60,998 bases of DNA from Betaproteobacteria bacterium (GCA_013298765.1 JAAFJA010000006.1:227802-288799); one strand, 5' to 3'. Counted from the stretch's first letter, positions 7,733 to 17,594 are shown. The notes: a model not told the origin generated them from the sequence alone. A program made the numbers and translations.

Positions 7733-8961
7733 AGCTCAATGGCTTCGCGCATCTGCCCATTAAGGACTAGTTGACGTAGCGGTGAGTGACCAAAGCGATA
7801 TACAAGATCACGCGGATGCGACGCACTCCACACCCCAAAGTTAGCGACCGAACCTGCTCCCAACTGGCCGCGCTCAGCGGGCAAACCCAAGGCGAGAGCG
7901 GCGTTCGCGGTAAATCCGAGCCATGCCTCAATCGGCGTCATGCGAAACAATGTGCAAGCCATATTCATCATGAGAAGCGGTGAAAATGTAGGCGAAGAAC
8001 CCGGATTGTGATCGGTTGCAAGCGCGATGGGAATGGCGCTAGCGCGGAGCTTCTCAATCGGCGGAAGCTTGGTCTCGCGCAGAAAATAGTAGGCGCCTGG
8101 CAGCAATACTGCAACCACGCCAGCGCGCGCCATCGCCGCAATTGCGTCATCACCTACATATTCCAGATGATCACACGATAGCGCACTAAATTCGCTAGCG
8201 AGCGCAGCGCCGCCCTGATCCGAGAGCTGTTCAGCGTGAAGTTTGACCGGTAAGCCAAGCGCTTTCGCATGCTTAAACACAATACGCGTCTGTTCGCGAG
8301 AAAAGCCAATCCGCTCACAGAACACATCGACCGCATCGATCAAATTTTCGGCGTGCAAGTCGCGCATCCAGTCGCAGAGCGCAGCAACATACTCATCGCT
8401 GCGACCAGCAAACTCTTCGGGCAACGCGTGGGCAGCCAAGTAGGTGGTTTTCACCTCAATACCTAACGCTTCACCTACCCTTCGCGCAACTCGCAATGAT
8501 CGGCGCTCGTGCGCGAGCGAGAGCCCATAGCCCGACTTGATTTCCAACGTAGCAACTCCCTCGCGCATGAGCGCGCGGGCACGTTCACATGCGAGCGCGA
8601 AAAGCTCGTCTTCACTCGCTGACCGTGTGGCTGCCACAGTTGAGCGAATGCCGCCGCCAGCTCGCGAGATGGCTTCATAAGACGCGCCTTCAAGTCGCAA
8701 CTCGAATTCATGTGCGCGGTTACCGGCGTAGACCAAGTGGGTGTGGCAATCGATGAGCGGCGGGGTGACGAGCGCACCATCTAAATCAACCGTTCGATCC
8801 GCCTGCGCAAATTCAGGCGGAAGGTCCGCGCGTTCGCCAAGCCAGGCAATGTGATCGCCCCTGGTAACAATAACCGCGTCTTCCACGATCCCCCACGCAT
8901 CGTTGTCGCGCGGCGCGAGCGTTGCGGCTCGGAGGTTTTGCCACACGCAGTGCTCGCTCAT
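7729..8961 (-). CDS. hutI: Imidazolonepropionase HutI
   Basis: The 410-residue amidohydrolase has the zinc-binding DCHTHLVYAGNR near residue 70, EIKSGYGLS, YLAAHALPEEF, KLHAEQLSD and ATDHNPGSSP. HutI opens 4-imidazolone-5-propanoate to N-formimidoylglutamate. I use the ATG at 8959-8961, which overlaps the hutD stop as ATGA, the same coupling seen at the other junctions in this arm. The longer frame to 8985 would run well into hutD. Confidence 0.93.
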   Translation of the reverse strand: MSEHCVWQNLRAATLAPRDNDAWGIVEDAVIVTRGDHIAWLGERADLPPEFAQADRTVDLDGALVTPPLIDCHTHLVYAGNRAHEFELRLEGASYEAISRAGGGIRSTVAATRSASEDELFALACERARALMREGVATLEIKSGYGLSLAHERRSLRVARRVGEALGIEVKTTYLAAHALPEEFAGRSDEYVAALCDWMRDLHAENLIDAVDVFCERIGFSREQTRIVFKHAKALGLPVKLHAEQLSDQGGAALASEFSALSCDHLEYVGDDAIAAMARAGVVAVLLPGAYYFLRETKLPPIEKLRASAIPIALATDHNPGSSPTFSPLLMMNMACTLFRMTPIEAWLGFTANAALALGLPAERGQLGAGSVANFGVWSASHPRDLVYRFGHSPLRQLVLNGQMREAIEL

Positions 8962-9506
8962 AATTGCTCCGGTTTGTGGCTCCAAAACGCGAACTGAAAA
9001 ACTCGCGTCTCCGAATGTGAATTTAACGAGCGCGTTGACATCAGCGAATGGTCGCCCTCATTACACACGAGCAATCCTTCGGGCCACGTAACCGTTCCAA
9101 AAAGCTGCGGGTTGGATGAATTCACCGAATCGCCACTCATCGCGTGATCTAGGAGAAAGCCACGACCGCGTTCGCGGCGAATCATCACATTCAAATCACG
9201 CGTCGGTCCGTTCAGCAAGCGACATTTCCGTGCGCTGTCGCCCTCAAACTTTACAGGCGAGTCGCCCACGCGTACCGCTCCAACGCCTTCCAATTCGACG
9301 CCCTCGCCTTCGAGCACTGCGAAATAGCGCTCCACACCAGGAAACGCGGAAAAAGGTCCCTCGTGCTCAATATCGGCCACACTCACCCGAATTGCCCAAT
9401 CCGACACACTCGGCCATGCAAGCAACTCACGCGTCACGCCACCGCCGTTTTTCCACGGTGTCGCACTCACTTCGCTGAGTCGAATCTGAAACGGCAGGGT
9501 AATCAT
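8958..9506 (-). CDS. hutD: HutD family cupin protein
   Basis: The 182-residue protein matches HutD: WKNGGGVTRELLAWP near residue 18, DWAIRVSVADIEHEGPFSAFPGVERYF, and RDLNVMIRR. HutD is a double-stranded beta-helix protein of hut operons. In Pseudomonas it has been proposed to set an upper limit to hut expression, perhaps by binding a pathway intermediate; it has no known catalytic step. It overlaps both hutC and hutI by four bases. Confidence 0.88.
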   Translation of the reverse strand: MITLPFQIRLSEVSATPWKNGGGVTRELLAWPSVSDWAIRVSVADIEHEGPFSAFPGVERYFAVLEGEGVELEGVGAVRVGDSPVKFEGDSARKCRLLNGPTRDLNVMIRRERGRGFLLDHAMSGDSVNSSNPQLFGTVTWPEGLLVCNEGDHSLMSTRSLNSHSETRVFQFAFWSHKPEQL

Positions 9507-10306
9507 GGCGCGAACGCACCTTCAAGACGATAACGATTGGCGGGATGCACTAGGCGCGCACAAGTGATCACAGCCGCGCGATTGTGCGTTCGTCTCGCCA
9601 CGACTAAGCATGGATCTCGTCGCGATATTCCGAGGAGTTTTGCTTCGACGGCCGTCGGTAGCGCGGCCTCAACCGCATAGTCTGCTTTCCACAGCGGCGC
9701 AACGTCGAAGAGATACTTAGTCGGCGTGATGTGTTCGAAATTGATCGCGAGATAGTCAGGCACGACGGCTGGATTCACAAAGCGGTCCTCGCACTGGATG
9801 GCGACTTCGTTCTCGTAGTGCACGATCAAGCTGTGAAACACAGTCGATCCGGCAGGAAGCTCTAGCGCTCGCGCAACAACGGAGTTCGCTCTCTCTTTTT
9901 GAAGAATATGTACGGCTGCGCGATGGGCATGGCCGCGCGCGAGAATCTCTTCGTGAATGTCGCGAATGGTGAGTGCTGACGAGACGCGGTGAAGTTCGGC
10001 GGCATAAGTGCCCGACCCTTGCCGTCGCTCGACGAGGCCTTCGGCTTCTAGCTCCTTCAATGCGCGATTCACTGTCATGCGCGCTACAGCAAATCGGCCA
10101 ATCAAGTCGGCTTCAGACGGCATTTTCTGCCCAGCTTGCCAAGTACCTCTTTCAAGGCCCGCCTTCAGGTATTCCTTTACTTTCACGTAAGGAGATGCCC
10201 CGATTACACGCGCTTTTGTTGCATGCACGCGGATCGCGGGTTGGGCAGATTTAGATGAAACTGGGATCACGGAGAAAATGCTACTTGCATTAAGTTGTCT
10301 AGACAA
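9503..10306 (-). CDS. hutC: Histidine utilisation repressor HutC (GntR/UTRA)
   Basis: The winged helix (KVKEYLKAGLERGTWQ, KMPSEADLIGRFAVARMTVNRALKELEAEGLVERRQGSGTY) is followed by a UTRA ligand-binding domain to the C-terminus, the HutC layout. HutC represses hut genes and is released by urocanate. The start is uncertain. The longest frame begins with a TTG at 10306 that lies inside the palindromic operator. In-frame GTG codons at 10270 and 10228 are plausible alternatives, the latter giving an N-terminus of normal length. No clear ribosome binding site decides between them. Confidence 0.88.
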   Translation of the reverse strand: MSRQLNASSIFSVIPVSSKSAQPAIRVHATKARVIGASPYVKVKEYLKAGLERGTWQAGQKMPSEADLIGRFAVARMTVNRALKELEAEGLVERRQGSGTYAAELHRVSSALTIRDIHEEILARGHAHRAAVHILQKERANSVVARALELPAGSTVFHSLIVHYENEVAIQCEDRFVNPAVVPDYLAINFEHITPTKYLFDVAPLWKADYAVEAALPTAVEAKLLGISRRDPCLVVARRTHNRAAVITCARLVHPANRYRLEGAFAP

Positions 10307-10313
10307 GTAAAAA
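10285..10313. promoter_or_regulatory. HutC operator within divergent hut promoter region
   Basis: TTGTCTAGACAA at 10295-10306 is a perfect 12-base palindrome matching the TTGTNNNNACAA style of known HutC sites. On the plus strand it falls in the 17-base spacer between TTGCAT (10285-10290) and TAAAAA (10308-10313), a weak but well spaced promoter for hutU. One dimer here could silence both hut arms. Confidence 0.7.
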
Positions 10314-10349
10314 CGCGGTTACTGATTTCACATTTCTCGGAGGCGCGCG

Positions 10350-12053
10350 ATGACGCACCCTAACCATCCTCCTGTTACAGCATTGCCTCGCCCCGTGCGC
10401 GCGCCGCGCGGAAGCACACTGACTTGTAAGAGCTGGCTTTCCGAAGCGGCCTATCGCATGATCCAAAACAACCTTGATCCCGAGGTTGCGGAAAATCCGG
10501 ATGCGCTCGTGGTCTACGGTGGGATCGGGAAAGCAGCGCGCAACTGGGATTGCTTCGAAGCCATTCTCAAATCACTGCGCGAACTCAACGATGACGAATC
10601 GCTGCTGATTCAATCCGGAAAACCAGTCGGCGTGTTCAAAACACATCCAGATGCACCGCGCGTTTTGTTGGCGAACTCAAACCTTGTGCCGAAATGGGCA
10701 ACGTGGGAGCACTTCAGCGAACTAGATCGCAAGGGTCTCATGATGTACGGCCAGATGACCGCTGGCTCTTGGATTTACATCGGATCACAAGGCATCGTTC
10801 AGGGCACCTACGAGACGTTTGTTGAAGCGGGCCGTCAGCACTTTGGCGGCAACTTGGCTGGGAAATGGTTTTTAACTGCAGGCCTGGGCGGAATGGGTGG
10901 TGCGCAACCGCTCGCGGCGTCGTTCGCAGGGGCGTGTTCGCTCAACATTGAATGTCAGCAGTCGAGCATTGATTTCCGCCTAAAGACCAGGTACGTCGAT
11001 GAACAAGCAACCAGCATCGACGATGCACTTGATCGAATCAAGCGCTATACCGACGAAGGCAAGGCAATCTCAATCGCGCTCCTAGGCAACGCTGCGGAAA
11101 TTCTTCCCGAGCTGGTGCGTCGCGCGAAAGCGGATGGCGTGAAGCCGGATCTAGTGACTGACCAAACCTCTGCCCACGATCTCGTCAACGGCTATCTGCC
11201 CGCAGGCTGGACGCTTCAGCAATGGCAGGCCGCTCGGGCCGACGAATCGCAACATGCGCGTCTTCGAGACGCAGCCGCAAAGTCGTGCGCGATTCACGTG
11301 CAAGCGATGATCGACTTCGCGGATATGGGGATCCCGACGGTCGATTACGGCAACAACATTCGTCAGGTGGCGTTCGACCAAGGCGTAGCGCGAGCATTCG
11401 ATTTCCCGGGTTTCGTTCCGGCCTACATTCGCCCGCTTTTCTGCCGTGGCGTTGGACCTTTCCGCTGGGTGGCGCTATCAGGCGATCCAGAAGACATTCG
11501 AAAAACAGACGTCAAAATCAAAGAGCTATTCCCGGACAACCGGCATTTGCATCGCTGGCTCGACATGGCAGGCGAGCGCATTTCATTTCAAGGGTTGCCC
11601 GCACGCATCTGCTGGATTGGTCTGGGCGAGCGGCACCGCGCCGGCCTTGCGTTTAACGAAATGGTGAAGCGCGGCGAGTTGAAAGCACCAATTGTGATTG
11701 GCCGCGACCATTTGGATTCAGGTTCGGTCGCCTCGCCGAATCGGGAGACAGAAAGCATGATGGACGGATCGGACGCTGTGTCTGATTGGCCGCTACTCAA
11801 CGCACTTTTGAACACGGCGGGCGGCGCGACCTGGGTATCGCTCCATCACGGCGGCGGGGTGGGTATGGGTTATTCGCAACACTCGGGTGTGGTGATTGTG
11901 TGCGACGGCACCGACGCGGCTGCTAAGCGAATTGAGCGCGTGCTTTGGAATGATCCCGCCACCGGTGTGATGCGGCATGCCGATGCGGGCTACGACATCG
12001 CCAAGCAGTGTGCGCGTGAACATGAACTTCGTTTGCCGATGCTTGAACGATGA
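10350..12053 (+). CDS. hutU: Urocanate hydratase HutU
   Basis: The full-length 567-residue urocanase shows the NAD-binding [12 protein letters not shown] near residue 177, the [11 protein letters not shown] segment, the conserved [10 protein letters not shown] near residue 365, and the C-terminal [15 protein letters not shown]. It uses tightly bound NAD+ as an electrophile to hydrate urocanate to imidazolonepropionate. GGAGG lies about seven bases before the ATG. It is first in the rightward arm and overlaps hutH by four bases. Confidence 0.95.
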   Translation: MTHPNHPPVTALPRPVRAPRGSTLTCKSWLSEAAYRMIQNNLDPEVAENPDALVVYGGIGKAARNWDCFEAILKSLRELNDDESLLIQSGKPVGVFKTHPDAPRVLLANSNLVPKWATWEHFSELDRKGLMMYGQMTAGSWIYIGSQGIVQGTYETFVEAGRQHFGGNLAGKWFLTAGLGGMGGAQPLAASFAGACSLNIECQQSSIDFRLKTRYVDEQATSIDDALDRIKRYTDEGKAISIALLGNAAEILPELVRRAKADGVKPDLVTDQTSAHDLVNGYLPAGWTLQQWQAARADESQHARLRDAAAKSCAIHVQAMIDFADMGIPTVDYGNNIRQVAFDQGVARAFDFPGFVPAYIRPLFCRGVGPFRWVALSGDPEDIRKTDVKIKELFPDNRHLHRWLDMAGERISFQGLPARICWIGLGERHRAGLAFNEMVKRGELKAPIVIGRDHLDSGSVASPNRETESMMDGSDAVSDWPLLNALLNTAGGATWVSLHHGGGVGMGYSQHSGVVIVCDGTDAAAKRIERVLWNDPATGVMRHADAGYDIAKQCAREHELRLPMLER

Positions 12054-13609
12054 GTAGCCTGCTTGAACTCAACGTCAGCGCGCTCACGCTCGACGATCTG
12101 CAACTGCTTCACGCGGGCGAGCATGCGATCTCGCTGCCGGAGCGCGCGTACGATGCCATTGCCGCAAGCTACGCGGTCGTGGCTAAAGCAGCTGCGGGTA
12201 ACGAGCCCGTCTACGGCGTCAATACCGGGTTCGGTAAGCTCGCCTCGAAGCGCATCTCACGCGAAGACTTAGCCACACTTCAGCTCAATTTGATTCGCTC
12301 GCATTCGGTAGGCGTGGGTGAACCGATGGCGCCCGCTGTGGTTCGACTGATCCTCGCGATCAAAGCGGCGAGTCTCGCGCGGGGGCACTCCGGCGTGCGA
12401 CAAATCGTCGTCGACACCTTGATTGCCGCATACAACGCGGGGCTGGTGCCCTACATTCCCTCGCAGGGCTCAGTTGGCGCTTCTGGCGATCTCGCACCGC
12501 TCTCGCATATGACGCTTGCGCTTTTGGGCGAAGGCGAAGTCCTGAAAGACGGCGTTCGTAGGCCCGCATCAGAAGCGCTAAAGAACGCTGGCATTACACC
12601 GCTCGTACTGGAAGCGAAAGAAGGGCTCGCACTCATCAACGGCACCCAGGTGTCTACCGCACTCGCACTGCATGCGCTGCTCACCTTCGAACCCGTTCTC
12701 GAATCGGCGCTCGTTGTTGGCGCGATGACTGTGGACGCAACGCGTGGTAGCGACGGCCCCTTCGATCCGCGCATTCATGAAGTGCGCGGTCAACCCGGAC
12801 AGATCGACGTAGCGAAGTATTACCGCACGCTGCTGTCTGGCAGTGTGATCCGCAAGTCGCACGAAGAGAACGATGATCGCGTGCAAGATCCCTACTGTTT
12901 GCGCTGCCAACCGCAAGTGATTGGTGCATGCCTCGATCAGTTGCGACACGCTGCGCTCGTTTTGGTGCGTGAAGCCAATGCAGTGACCGATAACCCACTC
13001 GTTTTCGCCGAGACAGGCGAACTCGTCTCTGGCGGCAATTTCCACGCGGAGCCCGTCGCACTGGCGGCAGATGCAATGGCGGTTGCAATTGCAGAAGTCG
13101 GTGCAATTGCAGAGCGGCGCATTGCGATGCTGATTGATACCGCCGTATCGCGGCTCCCAGCGTTTTTAACGCCCGACGCCGGATTGAACTCGGGCTTCAT
13201 GATTGCGCACGTCACCGCGGCCTCGCTCGCGAGCGAAAACAAATCGCTTGCTCACCCTGCGAGCGTCGACAGTTTGCCAACATCGGCAAACCAAGAGGAT
13301 CACGTCTCGATGGCCACCTTCGCCGCGCGCCGTCTGCAGCCGATGATTGAAAACACAGCGCACATCTTGGGCATTGAACTGCTGGCCGCTGCGCAAGGCA
13401 TCGACTTTCTGCGGCCGCTGACCAGCTCAGCCGCGCTCGAATCGGCACACGGATTGCTTAGAGAGTCCTGCCCTTTCGTGGGGGAGGATCGTTATCTCGC
13501 GCCAGACATTAAGCGCGCAGCCGATCTGGTGAAGCACGGCGCGTTATCCAGAGTGTTTCGCGCATTGCCCGACGCTTCGAAACTGCCGCCGCTCTGGATT
13601 CCTGTTTAG
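12050..13609 (+). CDS. hutH: Histidine ammonia-lyase HutH
   Basis: The 519-residue enzyme carries [14 protein letters not shown] near residue 139, whose Ala-Ser-Gly forms the MIO electrophilic cofactor, plus [12 protein letters not shown] and the [14 protein letters not shown] active-site segment. It deaminates L-histidine to urocanate, the first step of the pathway and the source of the HutC inducer. It starts within the hutU stop (ATGA) and is followed after 38 bases by the ABC transporter binding protein. Confidence 0.95.
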   Translation: MSSLLELNVSALTLDDLQLLHAGEHAISLPERAYDAIAASYAVVAKAAAGNEPVYGVNTGFGKLASKRISREDLATLQLNLIRSHSVGVGEPMAPAVVRLILAIKAASLARGHSGVRQIVVDTLIAAYNAGLVPYIPSQGSVGASGDLAPLSHMTLALLGEGEVLKDGVRRPASEALKNAGITPLVLEAKEGLALINGTQVSTALALHALLTFEPVLESALVVGAMTVDATRGSDGPFDPRIHEVRGQPGQIDVAKYYRTLLSGSVIRKSHEENDDRVQDPYCLRCQPQVIGACLDQLRHAALVLVREANAVTDNPLVFAETGELVSGGNFHAEPVALAADAMAVAIAEVGAIAERRIAMLIDTAVSRLPAFLTPDAGLNSGFMIAHVTAASLASENKSLAHPASVDSLPTSANQEDHVSMATFAARRLQPMIENTAHILGIELLAAAQGIDFLRPLTSSAALESAHGLLRESCPFVGEDRYLAPDIKRAADLVKHGALSRVFRALPDASKLPPLWIPV

Positions 13610-13647
13610 CGATACATTTGTTTTTATCTTTAAGGGAGGTTAACGAC

Positions 13648-14607
13648 ATGAAGAAGTCACTGATCGCAACTGTAGTTGCCACAACAACGCTCGCGCTCGC
13701 GGGAACAAGCGCATTCGCGCAAGACGCCAAGGTTGGCATTGGTATTTCGGGCTGGACTGGTTTTGCGCCGCTGACGCTCGCAAAAGAATCGGGTATCTTC
13801 AAGAAGAATGGCCTCGATGTAACGATCCGGAAGATTCCGCAGAAGGATCGTCATCTTGCCATTGCTTCGGGCGACATTCAGTGCGCTGCGACCACAGTTG
13901 AAACTTGGATCGTGTGGAACGCAAACGGCGTTCCGACCACGCAAATCTTCCAGCTTGACAAGAGCTTCGGCGCGGATGGCATGGTGGTGAAACCGGCGAT
14001 TACAAAGATCAGCGATCTGAAAGGTAAAACAGTTGCTGCGAGCGCACCAGGCACGGCACCGTACTTCACACTTGCGTGGATGCTGAAGAAGAATGGTCTC
14101 ACGACAAAGGATGTGAAGATCGTGAACCTGGAGCCGCAAGCGGCTGCGAATGCAATGATCGCGGGCACGGCAGACCTTGACGCTGCGATGACCTATGAAC
14201 CGTTCTTGTCGTCCGTGCGCGCAAAACCAGAGGCAGGCAAGATCATCGCAACCACGCTCGATTACCCCATGGTGATGGACACGTTTGGCTGCACGCCGAA
14301 GTTCCTCGCGGAGAATCCGAAAGCCGCGCAGGCGCTCGCCAATTCGTACTTCGAAGCGCTCGAAATGATTAAGAAAGAGCCACAGAAAAGCTTCGGCATT
14401 ATGGGCGCAGACGTGAAACAAACCGCTGAGCAATTTGAAGGCAGCCAGAAGTTTTTGCGTTGGCAAGACAAAGCGGCGAATCAGAAATTCTTCGCGGGTG
14501 AGCACGCAGCATTTAGCAAAGAGGCGGCGGATTTGTTGCTTGAACTCGGCATCATCAAACAGTTGCCTGACATGAGCAAACTCGCGGACACGCGTTTCAT
14601 CAAGTAA
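13648..14607 (+). CDS. NitT/TauT-type ABC transporter substrate-binding protein
   Basis: The 319-residue protein has a Sec signal peptide (MKKSLIATVVATTTLALAG... AFA) and an NMT1/THI5-like (SsuA-type) binding fold: GWTGFAPLTLAKESGIFKKNGLDV, ASGDIQCA, and LKGKTVAASAPGT. The ATG at 13648 is preceded by AAGGGAGG. It is periplasmic and delivers a small ligand to the permease/ATPase encoded just downstream. Its position 38 bases after hutH suggests the ligand is histidine, urocanate or a related imidazole, although characterised family members bind sulfonates, nitrate or pyrimidine precursors. Confidence 0.85.
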   Translation: MKKSLIATVVATTTLALAGTSAFAQDAKVGIGISGWTGFAPLTLAKESGIFKKNGLDVTIRKIPQKDRHLAIASGDIQCAATTVETWIVWNANGVPTTQIFQLDKSFGADGMVVKPAITKISDLKGKTVAASAPGTAPYFTLAWMLKKNGLTTKDVKIVNLEPQAAANAMIAGTADLDAAMTYEPFLSSVRAKPEAGKIIATTLDYPMVMDTFGCTPKFLAENPKAAQALANSYFEALEMIKKEPQKSFGIMGADVKQTAEQFEGSQKFLRWQDKAANQKFFAGEHAAFSKEAADLLLELGIIKQLPDMSKLADTRFIK

Positions 14608-14615
14608 TCGTCGGA

Positions 14616-14681
14616 TTCGCGGTTCGCTCGTCGACTTAGCCTCGATGCTCAGATCGAGGTTTTCGACATCGTAACCGCGAA
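14616..14681 (+). repeat. Large nested hairpin after the binding-protein gene
   Basis: TTCGCGGTT (14616-14624) pairs with AACCGCGAA (14673-14681), and inside it CCTCGAT (14640-14646) pairs with ATCGAGG (14653-14659). It starts eight bases after the stop codon and has no T-run. Hairpins in this place often protect the abundant binding-protein message from 3' exonucleases. Confidence 0.5.
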
Positions 14682-14718
14682 GCGATTCAAAGTGACTGTG
14701 TCGAGGTGAGGTGAGGAA

Positions 14719-14738
14719 CCCGGATGCGAGCATCCGGG
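14719..14738. repeat. CCCGGATGC hairpin
   Basis: CCCGGATGC and GCATCCGGG form a perfect stem with almost no loop. This type of palindrome is commonly dispersed between genes of betaproteobacteria. It lies in the 399-base gap between the binding-protein and permease genes. Confidence 0.5.
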
Positions 14739-14746
14739 CTACGTGT

Positions 14747-14846
14747 TTTGATGCAGATTTCGCAGCTGACAAGTGTTGGATTACGCAGTTTCTTTGTTCG
14801 AGCCCTTGCGCGAACGTTGGTAGGAATCTGCGAAATCTGCGTCAAA
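14747..14846. repeat. MITE-like inverted repeat with TTTGACGCAGATT ends, copy 2
   Basis: TTTGATGCAGATTTCGCAG (14747-14765) and CTGCGAAATCTGCGTCAAA (14828-14846) are inverted repeats matching at 18 of 19 positions around about 60 bases of unique sequence. The ends match those of the element at 2864-2988. It has split what is otherwise a compact transporter operon. Confidence 0.7.
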
Positions 14847-14964
14847 GAAAACTGTGCGCAGCCATGTTGCTCTGTAACGAAGTCGGACGTTAAGCAACGT
14901 ATCTACTGGGGCAACGTAGAAAAATTGTTCCTTTTCGAAATAGGCGCTTTTGAGCCTCTAGCCC

Positions 14965-14982
14965 ATAAAGAATCGTCTTTAT
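14965..14982. other. ATAAAGA hairpin before the permease gene
   Basis: ATAAAGA-ATCG-TCTTTAT is a perfect seven-base stem about 25 bases before the proposed TTG start of the permease. It could be an operator or a translational control hairpin. Nothing else in 14847-15006 is recognisable. Confidence 0.25.
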
Positions 14983-15006
14983 CTATTTAGTGTCGGATCT
15001 CCCTTC

Positions 15007-15789
15007 TTGAAACCACTCACCCCCATTTCCACGCCAAAGCGCATTGCGCTGGGTGTGAGCTTTTTCGTTCTGTTCTTCGCGGTGTGGGCGGTCGCGACGT
15101 TCGGTGGCTTCGTCTCAAGGACCTTTCTCGCCGACCCGATCACGATGGTGAAAAGTGGCTACACGCTCATCACCGAGATGGGGTTTCTCAAAGACATCGG
15201 GATGACTGTGTGGCGTGTCGTTGGCGGCTTTCTCATTGCTGCAGCGATTGCGTTGCCGCTCGGAGTGGCGATGGGCGCATACAAGCCGATTGAAGCGTTC
15301 TTTGAGCCCTTCGTCTCGTTCTCTCGTTACTTGCCAGCGTCCGCATTCATTCCGCTTCTGATTCTGTGGGTCGGCATTGGGGAAGAGCAAAAACTTGCCG
15401 TGATCTTCATCGGCTCGTTCTTCCAACTCGTTCTTATGATCGCAGTTGTCGTGGGCAACACGCGTCGCGATTTGGTGGAAGCGGCGTACACGTTGGGTGC
15501 GAGCGATGCGAGTTTGGTCAAACGCGTGTTGATCCCGAGCGCCGCACCCGAGATCGCGGAGATCTTGCGGATGGTTTTGGGTTGGGCGTGGACCTACGTG
15601 ATCGTTGCCGAATTGATCGGCGCATCCAGCGGCATTGGTTACATGATCACCAATTCGCAGGCGCTTTTGGCGACCGACCAAATCATCTTCGGCATCATCG
15701 TGATTGGGGTGATCGGCCTCGTCAGCGATCTACTGTTTAAGTTCGCGAACCAGAGATTCTTTCCTTGGGCTGCTTTAGGAAAGGCGTGA
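15007..15789 (+). CDS. ABC transporter permease, SsuC/TauC type
   Basis: This 260-residue inner membrane protein has about six transmembrane segments and the BPD_transp_1 EAA loop (EAAYTLGASDASLVKRVLIPSAAPEI near residue 158), which docks onto the ATPase. The start is TTG at 15007; no better start or ribosome binding site is visible, so translation may be weak. It lies one base before the ATPase gene and 400 bases after the binding-protein gene, with repeats in between. Confidence 0.87.
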   Translation: MKPLTPISTPKRIALGVSFFVLFFAVWAVATFGGFVSRTFLADPITMVKSGYTLITEMGFLKDIGMTVWRVVGGFLIAAAIALPLGVAMGAYKPIEAFFEPFVSFSRYLPASAFIPLLILWVGIGEEQKLAVIFIGSFFQLVLMIAVVVGNTRRDLVEAAYTLGASDASLVKRVLIPSAAPEIAEILRMVLGWAWTYVIVAELIGASSGIGYMITNSQALLATDQIIFGIIVIGVIGLVSDLLFKFANQRFFPWAALGKA

Positions 15790-15790
15790 T

Positions 15791-16573
15791 ATGAGCATCC
15801 TATCCATCCGAGGCGTCTCTCGCGAATTCTCGACTCAGAGCGGCGGCAAAACGCTCGCGCTGCAAGCCACGAACCTCGAAGTCGCGGAGAATGACTTCAT
15901 CACGATTCTCGGACCTTCGGGCTGTGGCAAGAGCACACTCCTGCGCATCGTTGCCGGTTTGGATCGACAAACCACCGGCGAGGTGCTTCTCGACGACAAA
16001 GTGATCGACGGTCCCGGCGCGGATCGCGGCATGGTGTTTCAGAGCTACACCCTGTTTCCATGGCTCACCGTACTCGAAAACATTTGTTTTGGCCTGCGTG
16101 AGCGCGGCCTGCCGCGAGATCAGCAAATTGAGATCGCGCAATCGTTCGTGAAAAAAGTGGGTTTAGTCGGTTTTGAGAACCACTTCCCGAAGCAGCTCTC
16201 AGGCGGTATGCAGCAGCGCACCGCGCTCGCCCGCGCACTTGCCAACAATCCTCGAATGCTCCTGATGGATGAGCCCTTCGGTGCGCTCGATCACCAAACG
16301 CGCGAGCTGATGCAAGAGCACTTGCTTGGCATTTGGGAGGCGGAGCGCAAAACCATTCTCTTCGTCACGCACGATATCGACGAAGCCGTCTTCATGGGCT
16401 CGCGCGTGGTCGTAATGAGCGCACGACCGGGCCGCATCAAACTCGACCGCGAAATCCCGTTCGCGCATCCTCGCCATTATTCAATCAAGACGACCGCCGA
16501 CTTCGCCGCGCTCAAGGGTGAGTTGACCGAACAGGTGCGCGCAGAAGTAATCGCGTCACAAGCGCTCGCATAA
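15791..16573 (+). CDS. ABC transporter ATPase, SsuB/TauB type
   Basis: The 260-residue protein shows Walker A GPSGCGKST near residue 42, Q-loop in MVFQSYTLFPW, signature LSGGMQQR, Walker B RMLLMDEPFGALD and switch histidine in FVTHDIDEA. These place it in the nitrate/sulfonate/taurine import ATPase family. It energises the permease encoded immediately upstream. It is the last gene of the rightward hut-associated set. Confidence 0.92.
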   Translation: MSILSIRGVSREFSTQSGGKTLALQATNLEVAENDFITILGPSGCGKSTLLRIVAGLDRQTTGEVLLDDKVIDGPGADRGMVFQSYTLFPWLTVLENICFGLRERGLPRDQQIEIAQSFVKKVGLVGFENHFPKQLSGGMQQRTALARALANNPRMLLMDEPFGALDHQTRELMQEHLLGIWEAERKTILFVTHDIDEAVFMGSRVVVMSARPGRIKLDREIPFAHPRHYSIKTTADFAALKGELTEQVRAEVIASQALA

Positions 16574-16616
16574 AACCATTTCACTCCACCTGTTTGGTAT
16601 CTCGCGGGCAGCGCCG

Positions 16617-17438
16617 CTATGGTTTCGCGAACAACGGATTGATTTCACCGAACGGGGTCGAACCTTCGAAGAGCGACGCCGTGCTTCCCTGCTCAAGGAA
16701 GGTCGCCGCGGCAAGCGTTGCACTCGACCATAGTTTTTGCGCGAGCGCACTGCCGGCACTCACTCGGCGCACACCCAGTCGCGTTAACTCCGGTAGCGGC
16801 GGCAATCCAGGGCAGGCCATCACGTTAAGCGGTAGCGCTTGCTCGCGAACGAGCGACTTGATGTCGCTTGCTCGAGCCACGTACGGCGCGAAGAGGCCAT
16901 CTGCTCCCGCCGCCGCATACCGACGTGCGCGAAGTACGGTTTCTTCGAGTTCGCGGCCCGGTGCGAGTTGTTTTAAATACACGTCGGTGCGCGCGTTGAC
17001 AAACAGATCCGCGCCGCGTTTTGCGCACATCGCCTTTACCGCCTCGATTTTTCGAGAAAGCACATCGGGCGTATCGCTCGCGTCCTCAATATTGATTCCG
17101 ACCACGCCGACATCCATAAACTTTTGGACGTGTTCGGCCACTTGCGTAGGATCGTCGCTGTAGCCGTTTTCGACATCGACCGTGAGCGGCAGGTCGATCA
17201 CACGGACAATGCGCTCGATTGCTGCAACGTGCTGCGCGACGGGAAGCGCGTGTCCATCCGCGTAGCCAAGTGCCCAGGCGAGGCCGGCGCTTGTCGTTGC
17301 GATGGCGTTAGCACCGAGGCTCTGCATCATGCGTGCGCTACTCGCGTCCCACACGTTTGCGAGCAAAAGGAGGCGGTCCTGCATATGGAGCCGACGAAAT
17401 TCTGTGGCGCGATCTTGCTGCGATGAGACAGGCTGCAT
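16617..17438 (-). CDS. Isocitrate lyase/PEP mutase family enzyme
   Basis: The 273-residue alpha/beta barrel protein of the PEP_mutase group shows LANVWDASSARMMQSLGANAIATTSAG, the metal-binding DVENGYSDDP, the GINIEDAS segment and FVNARTDVYL. It does not have the KKCGH loop of true isocitrate or methylisocitrate lyase. Family members include oxaloacetate decarboxylase, phosphonopyruvate hydrolase and dimethylmalate lyase, so C-C bond lysis of a 2-oxo or hydroxy acid is likely but the substrate is unknown. It stands alone, downstream of the region holding the candidate small RNA. Confidence 0.8.
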   Translation of the reverse strand: MQPVSSQQDRATEFRRLHMQDRLLLLANVWDASSARMMQSLGANAIATTSAGLAWALGYADGHALPVAQHVAAIERIVRVIDLPLTVDVENGYSDDPTQVAEHVQKFMDVGVVGINIEDASDTPDVLSRKIEAVKAMCAKRGADLFVNARTDVYLKQLAPGRELEETVLRARRYAAAGADGLFAPYVARASDIKSLVREQALPLNVMACPGLPPLPELTRLGVRRVSAGSALAQKLWSSATLAAATFLEQGSTASLFEGSTPFGEINPLFAKP

Positions 17439-17594
17439 GGTGTTGAGCTTCCGAGGTTTTTTTGTGACTCAACGGGCAGTTTACGGCGAGCGAGACGCAC
17501 AGACTGGCCGAATTCGGACATGTGCATCGACGCCTTTGGTACAGGGTGACTCAATGGAGTGGTTGTCGACGACAGCACGCAATGCCGACGCACC

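Noticed and set aside
13657-14772. 371-codon antisense frame over the ABC binding-protein gene
   Set aside because: Cys/Arg-rich, with no family, opposite a clear binding protein with signal peptide and ribosome binding site.
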